DNA of 50,887 nt from Limnohabitans sp. Rim8 (GTDB taxonomy: Bacteria; Pseudomonadota; Gammaproteobacteria; Burkholderiales; Burkholderiaceae_C): the NCBI RefSeq assembly GCF_945901735.1, contig NZ_CAMDLM010000030.1, forward strand, positions 1-50,887, given 5' to 3'. This document shows positions 1 through 9,599 of the stretch, piece by piece. Positions within the stretch are counted from its first letter, which is position 1, and every line of letters starts with the position of its first letter. The notes below the pieces were generated by a model. It was not told where the DNA came from. It searched no databases and worked only from the letters and a program-made list of their open reading frames with translations. The translations under genes were made by a program, and so were the position numbers.

Positions 1-22
1 AATTAACCCCCCCTAGGAGATC

Positions 23-1453
<1,431 letters not shown>

Positions 1454-1504
1454 TGTTTTGAGTGAACTGCTGCCTCCTTTTTTGGGGGCGGCAGTTGACA
1501 CAGG

Positions 1505-1554
1505 AAGGGGCGGGTTCCTCATGCTGGGGTACCAGAAATCGTCACCCGCCCCTT
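1505..1554 (+). repeat. Nested hairpin repeat, copy 1
   Basis: An 11-bp perfect outer stem pairs 1505-1515 with 1544-1554 (AAGGGGCGGGT and its complement). Inside it a 4-bp inner stem, CTGG at 1524-1527 and CCAG at 1532-1535, closes a GGTA loop. Unpaired TCCTCATG lies 5' of the inner stem and AAATCGTC lies 3' of it. It has the same architecture as copies 2 and 3. Confidence 0.85.
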
Positions 1555-1631
1555 ACCCCATCAACAGCATGGGGTTCGCTCGGCTTCTGAGTTGTTTGAC
1601 TTGCCCACATGTTTTGCCTTGATTGAAGGCG

Positions 1632-1709
1632 GTCATTGAAAGGGCAAGGGGCGGGTTCCTCATGGCGGGGTACCGCAAATCGTCACCCGCCCCTTGCCCT
1701 TTCAATGAC
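1632..1709 (+). repeat. Nested hairpin repeat, copy 2 (longest stem)
   Basis: A 25-bp perfect outer stem pairs 1632-1656 with 1685-1709. The inner stem is GCGG at 1665-1668 with CCGC at 1673-1676 around the same GGTA loop. Relative to copy 1 both sides of the inner stem have changed so that pairing is kept. The flanking single-stranded segments TCCTCATG and AAATCGTC are identical to copy 1. The loop-proximal 11 bp of the outer arm also match copy 1; the rest of the arm is unique. No T-run follows, so it is not a classic intrinsic terminator. Confidence 0.87.
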
Positions 1710-1767
1710 ATGGGTGCGCTGTGCACGCCGGGTCCCAGTAGACTCAGCACTTCAAAAAGGGCACAGA

Positions 1768-1845
1768 GCGACGGCATGGCTGTGGGCCGGGCGCCGATTT
1801 CTGGTACCCCAGTATGAGGCGCCCGGCCCACAGCCATACCGTTGC
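1768..1845 (-). repeat. Nested hairpin repeat, copy 3 (opposite orientation)
   Basis: The outer stem pairs 1776-1795 with 1818-1837 perfectly (20 bp) and extends to about 28 bp with one mismatch and one wobble. The arm sequence is unrelated to copies 1 and 2. Read on the minus strand, the interior is TCATA, then CTGG-GGTA-CCAG, then AAATC, so the core is the same element as in copies 1 and 2. The outer right arm runs directly into the 30-bp tandem repeat. Confidence 0.85.
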
Positions 1846-1950
1846 GGACCACGCATACCCAAGCCATACCGTTGCGGACCACGCATACCCAAGCCATACC
1901 GTTGCGGACCACGCATACCCAAGCCATAACGTCGTGGACCGCGCGGACCA
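1832..1950 (+). repeat. 30-bp tandem repeat, three perfect units plus one decayed
   Basis: Perfect 30-bp units occupy 1832-1861, 1862-1891 and 1892-1921. A diverged unit follows at 1922-1950. Each unit begins AGCCATACCGTTGCGG. The first half of unit 1 is also the outer right arm of hairpin copy 3, so the tandem array appears to have grown out of that arm. There are no spacers between units. The array ends about 40 bp before the boxA start codon. Confidence 0.92.
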
Positions 1951-1989
1951 CCAACAAGATAAGACAAACAAACACAAGAGAGCCAAGAC

Positions 1990-3315
1990 ATGAGCACCGA
2001 AGCGACGCTGATCAAACAACACCTGATTGACCCGGAAATCTGCATTCGCTGCAACACCTGCGAAGCGATTTGCCCAGTCGGTGCCATCACGCACGACTCG
2101 CTCAACTACGTGGTCAAGGCCGATATTTGCAACGGTTGCATGGACTGCATCTCGCCATGCCCCACTGGCTCGATCGACAACTGGCGCATGGTGCCCAAGG
2201 CCAAGGCTTACAGCATCGAAGAACAACTCAAGTGGTACGACTTGCCTGCTGAGCTGAGTGCCGAAGAACTGGCCGAAGCAACAGGTGACACGGGCGGAGG
2301 TAATGCCGCAGTCGCAGAACAAGAAGCGCAAACCGCTGTGCAATCTGCCGCCTCTTCGTCATCCGCTGCCAGCACAGCAGCGGCTTCGGGTTTCAACTCC
2401 GCCCAATTCGGCGCGACCATCCCACCCTGGTCTGCGGCCCACGCCTACACCAACCTCTATGGCCCCAAGGCGCAAGACAAAACCATCACCGCCACCGTGA
2501 CGGGCAACCTCCGAGTCACCGAGGTGGGTTTGCAAGAGGGTCAGCAAGACTACGACACGCACCACATCGTGCTCGACTTCGGCAACTTGCCCTTCCCGGT
2601 GCTCGAAGGCCAGTCGATCGGCATCATCCCGCCCGGGGTGGATGCCAACGGCAAGCCGCACCATGCGCGCCAATACTCGATCGCCAGCCCGCGCAACGGC
2701 GAGCGCCCCGGCCACAACAACCTGTCGCTGACCATCAAGCGTGTGCTCGAAGACCATGACGGAAAATCGGTGCGCGGCGTTGGCTCCAACTTCATGTGCG
2801 ACCTGTTGGTCGGTGACAAGGTGCAGGTGATCGGGCCGTTTGGCGCGAGCTTTCTGATGCCCAACCACCCCAAGAGCAACATTGTCATGATCTGCACGGG
2901 CACAGGTTCTGCCCCCATGCGGGCCATGACCGAGTGGCGTCGCCGCCTGCGGGCCAGCGGTAAATTTGAAGGTGGCAAATTGATGCTGTTCTTCGGTGCC
3001 CGCACCCCTGCCGAGCTGCCATATTTTGGTCCGCTCAACAACCTGCCCAAAGACTTCATCGACACCGAGTTTGCGTTCTCGCGCGAAGTGGGCAAGCCCA
3101 AGCGTTATGTGCAAGATGCCCTGCGCGAGCGCGCCGCCGACATCGCGCTGCAGCTCAAAGACCCGAACACCTGCTTTTATGTCTGTGGCCTCAAAAGCAT
3201 GGAAGAGGGCGTGGTCATGGCCCTGCGCGACATCGCGCAGAACGCCGGTCTGGACTGGGAAGCCATCGGTGGCGCGCTCAAGAAAGAAGGCCGCTTGCAT
3301 CTGGAAACTTATTGA
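1990..3315 (+). CDS. boxA: Benzoyl-CoA 2,3-epoxidase, reductase subunit BoxA
   Basis: This is the FAD and iron-sulfur reductase that passes electrons from NADPH to the BoxB diiron oxygenase. The N-terminus has two [4Fe-4S] ferredoxin motifs ([12 protein letters not shown] and [12 protein letters not shown], within about the first 60 residues). A low-complexity Ala/Ser/Glu linker follows at roughly residues 90-135. The rest is a ferredoxin-NADP reductase module, with FAD-binding [12 protein letters not shown], nucleotide-binding [13 protein letters not shown] and a C-terminal LHLETY ending of the plant-type FNR kind. At 441 residues it is slightly longer than usual, because of the linker. It probably forms a unit with boxB despite the repeat gap. 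Confidence 0.95.
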   Translation: MSTEATLIKQHLIDPEICIRCNTCEAICPVGAITHDSLNYVVKADICNGCMDCISPCPTGSIDNWRMVPKAKAYSIEEQLKWYDLPAELSAEELAEATGDTGGGNAAVAEQEAQTAVQSAASSSSAASTAAASGFNSAQFGATIPPWSAAHAYTNLYGPKAQDKTITATVTGNLRVTEVGLQEGQQDYDTHHIVLDFGNLPFPVLEGQSIGIIPPGVDANGKPHHARQYSIASPRNGERPGHNNLSLTIKRVLEDHDGKSVRGVGSNFMCDLLVGDKVQVIGPFGASFLMPNHPKSNIVMICTGTGSAPMRAMTEWRRRLRASGKFEGGKLMLFFGARTPAELPYFGPLNNLPKDFIDTEFAFSREVGKPKRYVQDALRERAADIALQLKDPNTCFYVCGLKSMEEGVVMALRDIAQNAGLDWEAIGGALKKEGRLHLETY

Positions 3316-3344
3316 TCCAAGCGGATACTGTGCGCTTAGCGGTC

Positions 3345-3419
3345 ATGTCGGGGCTTAAGCCGCCGACCTACAAATCAGCGCAATTGTCTTTTGTAGGTCG
3401 GAGGCTTCAGCCCCGACAT
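3345..3419. repeat. Inverted pair of REP-like elements
   Basis: A plus-strand unit at 3393-3419 starts GTAGGTCGG and ends CCCCGACAT. A minus-strand unit lies at 3345-3371. Each unit is an imperfect palindrome behind a GTAG head. Together the two form a stem of about 30 bp with two mismatches. The layout is that of bacterial REP/BIME elements. It lies between boxA and the formate dehydrogenase genes, where it could stabilise or end the boxA transcript. Confidence 0.8.
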
Positions 3420-3472
3420 CACGCGTTTGCCGACGGCTGACATGAATTTCACCAACGGATGTGACCCATCGC

Positions 3473-5206
3473 ATGCAAACCGACTCCACTTCTGAAACCC
3501 GCATCGGTTTGAATGCCTTGCGCGAGCAACTGCGCAAGCCCCGTTCGCAACTCAAAGGCCGACAAGTTTCGGACGAGGCACGGGCCGAAGTGCAGGCCCT
3601 GATCGGTGCCAAGCCCACAGAAGGCCACCGCCGCGATGTGCTGATCGAGCACCTGCATGTGCTGAACGACCGTTTCCGAGGTTTGTTCGAGCGCCACATC
3701 GTGGCGCTCGCGGCCGAAATGCGCCTGCCCGTGGTCGAGGTGTTCGAGGTGGCTTCGTTCTACCACCACTTTGAAATTCTGAAAGACGATGCACTGGCCC
3801 CGCGCATCACGGTGCGGGTGTGCGACAGCTTGAGCTGCAGTTTGGCGGGCAGCGACAGCTTGCTGCGCCAATTGCAGCGGGATCTGACAGGCGACGTGCA
3901 GGTCGTCAATGTGCCTTGTTTGGGCCGCTGCGAGCAAGCACCTGCGGCGCAAGTGGGCCAGCAGGCCGTGGCGCAGGCGACGGCCGAGGGCGTGACCCTT
4001 CTGGTGGGAGAGAACAACATCCAGCCTTTGGCCTTGCCCCATGCGCTGCGTTACGACGATTACAAAAAAACCGGGGGCTACCAGCTGGCCTTGCAAGTGG
4101 CCACAGGCCTGAAAGGCCACGAATCGGTCATCCATGTGCTGGAGTCTTCTGGCTTGCGAGGCCTGGGTGGCGCAGGTTTCCCCGCTGGGCGCAAATGGCG
4201 CATCGTGCGCAGCCAACCCGGCCCGCGCCTGATGGCCGTGAACATCGACGAAGGCGAGCCCGGCACCTTCAAGGACCGCACCTGTCTGGAGGCCGACCCC
4301 CACCGTTTTCTGGAGGGTGTGTTGATTGCAGCGAGTGTGGTGGGCTGCGAGGCGGTCTACATCTATCTGCGCGACGAATACCACGAAGCCCGTGTCTTGC
4401 TGACCCAAGAATTGGCCGCCCTTAAATTGAACCCGCCTTGCGCTTTGCCGCGCATTGAGTTGCGCCGTGGTGCGGGCGCCTATATTTGCGGCGAAGAGTC
4501 GGCCATGATCGAAAGCATCGAGGGCAAACGCGGCGAGCCGCGCATGCGCCCGCCTTACATTGCCGAGGTGGGCCTGTTCGGCCGCCCGACCCTGGAGCAC
4601 AACTTTGAAACCCTGTTTTGGGTGCGCGAACTGATCGAGCAAGGTGCGCAGCGCTTTGCATCGCAAGGTCGCCATGGCCGCCAAGGCCTGCGCCGCTTCA
4701 GCGTGAGCGGTCGCGTCAAGCACCCGGGCGTCAAGCTTGCGCCTGCCGGCATCACGCTGCGCGAACTGGTGGATGAACACTGCGGCGGCATGGCCGAGGG
4801 GCACACGCTGTACGCCTACCTGCCCGGCGGAGCCAGTGGCGGCATCTTGCCCGAGCGCCTGGCCGATGTGCCGCTGGACTTTGACACGCTGCAGCCGCAC
4901 GGCTGCTTCATCGGCTCGGCCGCCGTGATGGTGCTGAGCCAACACGACAGTGCCCGCGAAGCTGCGCTGAATGTGATGCGCTTTTTTGCACACGAAAGCT
5001 GCGGCCAGTGCACACCCTGCCGTGTGGGCACCGACAAGGCGGCGCAACTGATGACGGCTGCGGTGTGGGATGCCGAGACTTTGCAAGATCTCGCGCAGGT
5101 CATGGGCGATGCGTCCATCTGCGGCTTGGGGCAGGCCGCGCCGAATCCGATACGGTGTGTGCTGGATTATTTTCCGCACGAAGTGGGCGCAGGGGTGAAA
5201 GCATGA
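3473..5206 (+). CDS. fdsB: NAD-dependent formate dehydrogenase, fused gamma-beta subunit (FdsG-FdsB)
   Basis: This is the diaphorase part of a soluble molybdenum formate dehydrogenase, passing electrons from the alpha subunit to NAD+. Residues about 1-170 are NuoE/FdsG-like, with [2Fe-2S] ligands C117, C122, C149 and C153. Residues about 185-577 are NuoF/FdsB-like, with an NADH/FMN domain (GLRGLGGAGFPAGRKW, then GAGAYICGEESAM) and a [4Fe-4S] site at C510, C513 and C516 plus a distal Cys near 550. FdsG and FdsB are usually separate proteins; here they are one chain. ATG 3473 was chosen; a GTG at 3461 would add four residues. Neither has a strong Shine-Dalgarno. The stop overlaps the next start (ATGA). 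Confidence 0.9.
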   Translation: MQTDSTSETRIGLNALREQLRKPRSQLKGRQVSDEARAEVQALIGAKPTEGHRRDVLIEHLHVLNDRFRGLFERHIVALAAEMRLPVVEVFEVASFYHHFEILKDDALAPRITVRVCDSLSCSLAGSDSLLRQLQRDLTGDVQVVNVPCLGRCEQAPAAQVGQQAVAQATAEGVTLLVGENNIQPLALPHALRYDDYKKTGGYQLALQVATGLKGHESVIHVLESSGLRGLGGAGFPAGRKWRIVRSQPGPRLMAVNIDEGEPGTFKDRTCLEADPHRFLEGVLIAASVVGCEAVYIYLRDEYHEARVLLTQELAALKLNPPCALPRIELRRGAGAYICGEESAMIESIEGKRGEPRMRPPYIAEVGLFGRPTLEHNFETLFWVRELIEQGAQRFASQGRHGRQGLRRFSVSGRVKHPGVKLAPAGITLRELVDEHCGGMAEGHTLYAYLPGGASGGILPERLADVPLDFDTLQPHGCFIGSAAVMVLSQHDSAREAALNVMRFFAHESCGQCTPCRVGTDKAAQLMTAAVWDAETLQDLAQVMGDASICGLGQAAPNPIRCVLDYFPHEVGAGVKA

Positions 5207-7995
5207 ACACCGTTGAATTCACCCTCAATGGCCAAAGTGTGCAAGCGCCAGCCGGCAAAAGCATTTTCAACATCGCCAAAGAATTGGGCATCGCCATTCC
5301 GCACCTGTGCCACAAAGAAGGCCTGGCCCCGGACGGCAATTGCCGCGCTTGTGTGGTCGAGGTGGCAGGTGAGCGCACGCTGGCCCCGAGCTGCTGCCGC
5401 AGCGCCACGCCCGGCATGCAGGTGCAGACGAACAGCGAGCGCGCGGTCAAAAGCCAGAAGCTGGTGCTGGAGATGCTGCTGGCCGACCTGCCCGAGCAGG
5501 GCCACAAATGGCTCGATGACCGTGCCGAGGCCCCGCATGGCGAGCTGAGCCAGTGGGCTGAGCACCATGGCGTACAGGTGCGCCCGCAATTGGCGGCACT
5601 GCGCCGCGAAGCGGTGCCTGCCGACCTGTCGCACCCGGCCATGGCTGTGAATTTGGATGCCTGCATTCAGTGCAACCGCTGCCAACGCGCTTGCCGCGAC
5701 CTGCAGGTCAACGACGTGATCGGTCTGGCCTTCAGGGGCGCACACACCCAAGTGGTGTTTGACTTGGCCGACCCGATGGGGGGCAGCAGCTGCGTGGGTT
5801 GCGGCGAATGTGTGCAGGCCTGCCCCACGGGGGCGCTGATGCCCAAGAGCCACATGGGTCCGCAAAAGGTGGACCGCGAGGTCGATTCGGTGTGCCCTTT
5901 CTGCGGTGTGGGGTGCCTGGTGACTTTTCAGGTCAAAGACGAAAAGATCGTCAGCGTCCAAGGCCGCGAAGGCCCGGCCAACGCAGGCCGCTTGTGCGTC
6001 AAGGGACGCTTTGGCATGGATTACATCCACAGTCCAGACCGCATCACGACACCGCTGATCCGCAAGCCGGGCGTGGCCAAAGATGTGTCTTTGTTGGACG
6101 GCCACACCGACTGGCGCGAAGTGTTCCGCGAAGCGAGCTGGGAAGAAGCACTCGATCTGGCCACCCGGCCGCTCATTGCGCTGCGCGACCAACACGGCCC
6201 CAAATCCCTCGCCGGTTTCGGTTCGGCCAAAGGCAGCAACGAAGAAGCCTACTTATTCCAGAAGCTGGTGCGCACCGGCTTTGGCAGCAACAACGTGGAC
6301 CACTGCACGCGCCTGTGCCACGCGTCCAGCGTGGCGGCTTTGCTCGAAGGCTTGGGCTCAGGGGCCGTCAGCAACCCGGTGCGCGATGTTGAGCACGCCG
6401 ACCTCATCATCGTGATTGGCGCCAACCCCACCAACAACCACCCGGTGGCCGCCACCTGGATGAAAAACGCTGCCAAATGCGGCACCCGCATCGTGCTGGC
6501 CGACCCGCGCATCACCGACATCGGTCGCCACACCTGGCGCAACCTGCAGTTCAAGGCCGACACCGATGTGGCGCTGCTCAACGCGATGCTGCACGTCATC
6601 GTCACCGAGAACCTGTGCGACGAGCAGTTTTTGCGTGAGCGTGCCGACAACGTGGCCGCACTCAAGGCCCATGTGCAGGGCTACACACCCGAAGCCATGA
6701 GCACGGTGTGCGGCATTCCGGCCGACACCCTGCGCGAAGTGGCGCGGGCCTACGCCAAGGCCAAAGCCGCCATGATTTTGTGGGGCATGGGCGTGAGCCA
6801 GCATGTGCACGGCACCGACAACGCGCGCTGCCTGATCGCGCTGGCCTGCATCACCGGGCAGATCGGCCGCCCCGGCACCGGACTGCACCCTTTGCGGGGT
6901 CAAAACAATGTGCAGGGTGCGAGCGATGCGGGCCTGATCCCGATGATGTACCCCAACTACCAGCGCGTGAGTGACCCCTCTGTGCACGACTGGTTCGAGA
7001 AATTCTGGAACACGAAGCTGGACGACCAACCCGGCTACACCGTGGTTGAAATCATGCACAAAGCCTTGGCCCTGGACAGCGATCCGCACAAGGTGCGCGG
7101 CATGGTCATCATGGGCGAGAACCCGGCCATGAGCGACCCGGATTTGAACCATGCCCGCCACGCCTTGGCCAGTTTGCAACACCTGGTGGTGCAAGACATC
7201 TTTTTGACAGAAACTGCCTGGCTGGCCGATGTGGTGCTGCCGGCCAGCGCCTGGCCGGAGAAGACGGGTTCCGTGAGCAACACCGACCGCACGGTGCAGA
7301 TGGGCCGCCAGGCCGTGCTGCCACCGGGCGATGCCAAGCCCGATTTGTGGATCATCCAGCAGATCGCGCAACGCATGGGCCTGAACTGGGCTTATGCAGG
7401 CGAGCAAGAGGGCGTGGCCCAGGTCTACGAAGAAATGCGCCAGACCATGGCCCCGGCCATCGGCGGCATCGATTGGGCGCGCCTGAATGCGGGCTCGGTC
7501 ACTTACCCTTGCGTGAGTGCCGACGATCCGGGTCAGCCGATCGTTTTTCATGACCACTTTCCCACAGCCGATGGGCGGGTGCAGCTGGTGCCCGTCGGCT
7601 TGATCCCCGCCAACGAGCAGCCCGATGGCGATTACCCGATTGTGCTGATCACCGGTCGGCAACTGGAGCACTGGCACACCTGCAGCATGACGCGCCGCGC
7701 CACCGTGCTTGATGCGCTGGAGCCTGCGGCCACGGCCTCGCTGCACGGGGGCGATCTGCAAAGGCTGGGCCTCAAGCCCGGTGACTTCGTGAACATTGCC
7801 TCGCGTCGGGGTCAAGTGCTTTTGCAGGTGCGCCAAGACGACGGCACGCCGCAGGGCACCGTGTTCATCCCCTTTGCTTACCACGAGGCCGCAGCCAATT
7901 TGCTGACCAACGCGGCGCTGGACCCGTTTGGCATGATCCCAGAATTCAAATACTGCGCCGTGCGGATCGAAACGGCGACCCCGGTGAACGCATAA
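5203..7995 (+). CDS. fdsA: NAD-dependent formate dehydrogenase, alpha catalytic subunit
   Basis: This 930-residue cytoplasmic molybdopterin subunit oxidises formate to CO2. The N-terminus is a [2Fe-2S] ferredoxin domain with the NuoG-type Cys-rich segment (CHKEGLAPDGNCRAC). Two [4Fe-4S] motifs follow (CIQCNRCQRAC and CVGCGECVQACP). The molybdopterin domain opens with its own [4Fe-4S] site, CPFCGVGC, at residue 231. The Mo ligand is a cysteine, C372 in RLCHASS, not selenocysteine. The C-terminus is a molydop-binding domain (ITGRQLEHWHTCSMTRR). ATG 5203 overlaps the fdsB stop, which indicates translational coupling. No fdsD small subunit follows. Confidence 0.94.
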   Translation: MNTVEFTLNGQSVQAPAGKSIFNIAKELGIAIPHLCHKEGLAPDGNCRACVVEVAGERTLAPSCCRSATPGMQVQTNSERAVKSQKLVLEMLLADLPEQGHKWLDDRAEAPHGELSQWAEHHGVQVRPQLAALRREAVPADLSHPAMAVNLDACIQCNRCQRACRDLQVNDVIGLAFRGAHTQVVFDLADPMGGSSCVGCGECVQACPTGALMPKSHMGPQKVDREVDSVCPFCGVGCLVTFQVKDEKIVSVQGREGPANAGRLCVKGRFGMDYIHSPDRITTPLIRKPGVAKDVSLLDGHTDWREVFREASWEEALDLATRPLIALRDQHGPKSLAGFGSAKGSNEEAYLFQKLVRTGFGSNNVDHCTRLCHASSVAALLEGLGSGAVSNPVRDVEHADLIIVIGANPTNNHPVAATWMKNAAKCGTRIVLADPRITDIGRHTWRNLQFKADTDVALLNAMLHVIVTENLCDEQFLRERADNVAALKAHVQGYTPEAMSTVCGIPADTLREVARAYAKAKAAMILWGMGVSQHVHGTDNARCLIALACITGQIGRPGTGLHPLRGQNNVQGASDAGLIPMMYPNYQRVSDPSVHDWFEKFWNTKLDDQPGYTVVEIMHKALALDSDPHKVRGMVIMGENPAMSDPDLNHARHALASLQHLVVQDIFLTETAWLADVVLPASAWPEKTGSVSNTDRTVQMGRQAVLPPGDAKPDLWIIQQIAQRMGLNWAYAGEQEGVAQVYEEMRQTMAPAIGGIDWARLNAGSVTYPCVSADDPGQPIVFHDHFPTADGRVQLVPVGLIPANEQPDGDYPIVLITGRQLEHWHTCSMTRRATVLDALEPAATASLHGGDLQRLGLKPGDFVNIASRRGQVLLQVRQDDGTPQGTVFIPFAYHEAAANLLTNAALDPFGMIPEFKYCAVRIETATPVNA

Positions 7996-8074
7996 TCGGC
8001 GGCTGTTTGAGCCCCTGGGCCGGCGATCCGGCTGCGTCCACGGCGGGCTGTCCGATCGGGCCAAGGAGGCTGAT

Positions 8075-9565
8075 TTGAATTTCAATGTGCAAACCATCTT
8101 CTGGATGGATGCGTTTTTGTACCTGATGCTGCATGCGGCCATCTGGTACGGGCTGGCGCGCTTTCGCAGCCCGGTGGTGGTCATGTGGAGTGTTTCGGGC
8201 ATTCTCAGCGCACTGTCTTTGTGCGTGATGGGCAGCCGGGGTTGGCTCAGCACCGATGTGGTGGTGTTGTTGGGGCTGTTTCTGATGACAGCAGGCAACT
8301 GGGGCCGCCAAGTGGCTTTGCGCTCGCTCAATGGCCCGGCATCGCCCATGTGGCTGTGGGCCTCGGGCGGGGCGAACGTGGCCTTTTTGGTGCTGAGCTA
8401 TGGTTTGCAATTTTCGGGCTCACCCGAGAGCACCATCATGCTGGTGTTTTATGGTTTTTACACCTTCAGTTGTTTGGAGTACTTTTTTTCTGGCAAGCGC
8501 ATTGCCCTGACCCATGACAAAAAGGGTGCAGATTCGGTGATGTGGGCAGGTTTGATTTTGTCGGTGACTTTGGGCGTCAAGGCACTGGCCATGATCGCGG
8601 GCGTTGGGGCTGAAGATCTGTATGAACCCTCCTGGGATCACGCCTTGGTGTTCATCGGTCAATTCACGGCCATCATGTTGCTGTGTGTGGGGTTCATGCA
8701 GATTTTTGTGGACCAGGACCACCGCAGCAAAATCGCCACGGAGCAGCAACTGGCGCGTGAGCAAGAACATGCCGCTTTGGCCTTGCAACACGCCCAAGAT
8801 CTGGGTGCCTTGTTGACCGAGCGCGAAGAGATCATTCGGCAACTGACGCTGTCCAACAAGAGTGCTGGCATGGGTGCACTGGTGGCCAGTTTTGCTCACG
8901 AATTGAACCAGCCGCTCACGGCCAACTTGCTGCACGCCGAACTATTGCAAGCCAAATTGGAAGAGGCTGAACGCGAGCAGTCCATGCCCAATTTGGCGTT
9001 TCTCATCCAGGTGGCCAGCGCCGTCGCGCATGACACGCAGCGTGCGGCAGACATCATCCGTAAACTGCGCAATTTGTTTCGCATGAGCAAAGGCGAGTAC
9101 ACGGCCTTGAAACTGAACGAGGTGGTGCAGGATGTGCTGGACTTGGTCCAGTCGAACATGAAACATGCCGACATTGGCTGCACGGTGGAATGGGATCCCC
9201 ACTTGCGCGTGCATGGCGATGCCACGCAGCTGCAACAAGTCGTTTTGAACCTGCTCAACAATGCCATCGATGCGCTGACCGATTCCGGGTGTGTCAAGCC
9301 TGAGCTGCGCATACGGGGCAAGGCTTCGGGTGATCACCTGAGCTTGGAGGTGCAAGACAATGGCCCAGGCATCGCGCCAGAGCGTGCGGAAGATGTGTTC
9401 AGTCTGTTCAAAACCTCGAAGTCGCAAGGCATGGGCGTGGGATTGTGGCTCAGCCGTTCTATCGTTGAGATGCACGGCGGTCGTTTGACTTTCCAGTCCG
9501 AGCCCGGTCGCCGCACGGTGTTCACTTTGCGTTTACCCTTGCTCAACGAAACCATGCTGGGTTGA
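8075..9565 (+). CDS. Membrane-bound sensor histidine kinase (orphan)
   Basis: A 496-residue protein begins with about seven hydrophobic segments in residues 1-220. A coiled-coil-like stretch (about 225-262) leads to a HisKA domain with phospho-acceptor H275 (FAHELNQPLTANLL). The C-terminal HATPase has an N box (NLLNNAID), G1 (DNGPGI) and G2 (GMGVGL). The start is TTG, supported by a strong AAGGAGG at 8063-8069 five bases upstream. No response regulator gene is in the window. It lies between the cytoplasmic formate dehydrogenase and the periplasmic enzyme's accessory genes and reads the same way as both, so a role in sensing formate or electron-chain state is plausible but not shown. Confidence 0.88.
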   Translation: MNFNVQTIFWMDAFLYLMLHAAIWYGLARFRSPVVVMWSVSGILSALSLCVMGSRGWLSTDVVVLLGLFLMTAGNWGRQVALRSLNGPASPMWLWASGGANVAFLVLSYGLQFSGSPESTIMLVFYGFYTFSCLEYFFSGKRIALTHDKKGADSVMWAGLILSVTLGVKALAMIAGVGAEDLYEPSWDHALVFIGQFTAIMLLCVGFMQIFVDQDHRSKIATEQQLAREQEHAALALQHAQDLGALLTEREEIIRQLTLSNKSAGMGALVASFAHELNQPLTANLLHAELLQAKLEEAEREQSMPNLAFLIQVASAVAHDTQRAADIIRKLRNLFRMSKGEYTALKLNEVVQDVLDLVQSNMKHADIGCTVEWDPHLRVHGDATQLQQVVLNLLNNAIDALTDSGCVKPELRIRGKASGDHLSLEVQDNGPGIAPERAEDVFSLFKTSKSQGMGVGLWLSRSIVEMHGGRLTFQSEPGRRTVFTLRLPLLNETMLG

Positions 9566-9599
9566 TGAAGGGGCAAGCCCCGCTGAAAGAAAGTGCCTA

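Larger units (their letters stand above)
1454..1989. other. 536-bp intergenic gap filled with structured repeats
   Basis: This is the only stretch of more than 300 bases without a credible gene. It holds three nested hairpins sharing a core (1505-1554, 1632-1709, 1768-1845), then three perfect 30-bp tandem units and a decayed fourth (1832-1950). Short reading frames crossing it on both strands are made of repeat translation and are not genes. The last 40 bases before boxA are AT-richer and probably carry its leader. The Shine-Dalgarno for boxA is weak (AGAGAGCCAAG before the ATG at 1990). Confidence 0.9.

Noticed and set aside
1832..1950. Possible CRISPR array
   Set aside because: The 30-bp units are directly adjacent with no spacers, and no cas gene is near.
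1553..2343. Long frames on both strands through the repeat gap (for example 1744-2343 minus and 1636-1929 plus)
   Set aside because: They are open because 30 bp is a multiple of three and the hairpins are GC-rich; the proteins are translations of repeats, and the minus frame runs on through boxA antisense.
3449..5179. 576-residue minus-strand frame opposite fdsB
   Set aside because: Shadow of a GC-rich gene; the plus strand has clear cofactor motifs, the minus product has none.
6358..8349. 663-residue minus-strand frame opposite fdsA and the kinase
   Set aside because: Spans two well-supported plus-strand genes; His-rich low-quality translation typical of antisense frames.
9566..9599. GGGGCAAGCCCC as a terminator after the first kinase
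   Set aside because: The stem is only 4-5 bp with a tiny loop and no T-run.
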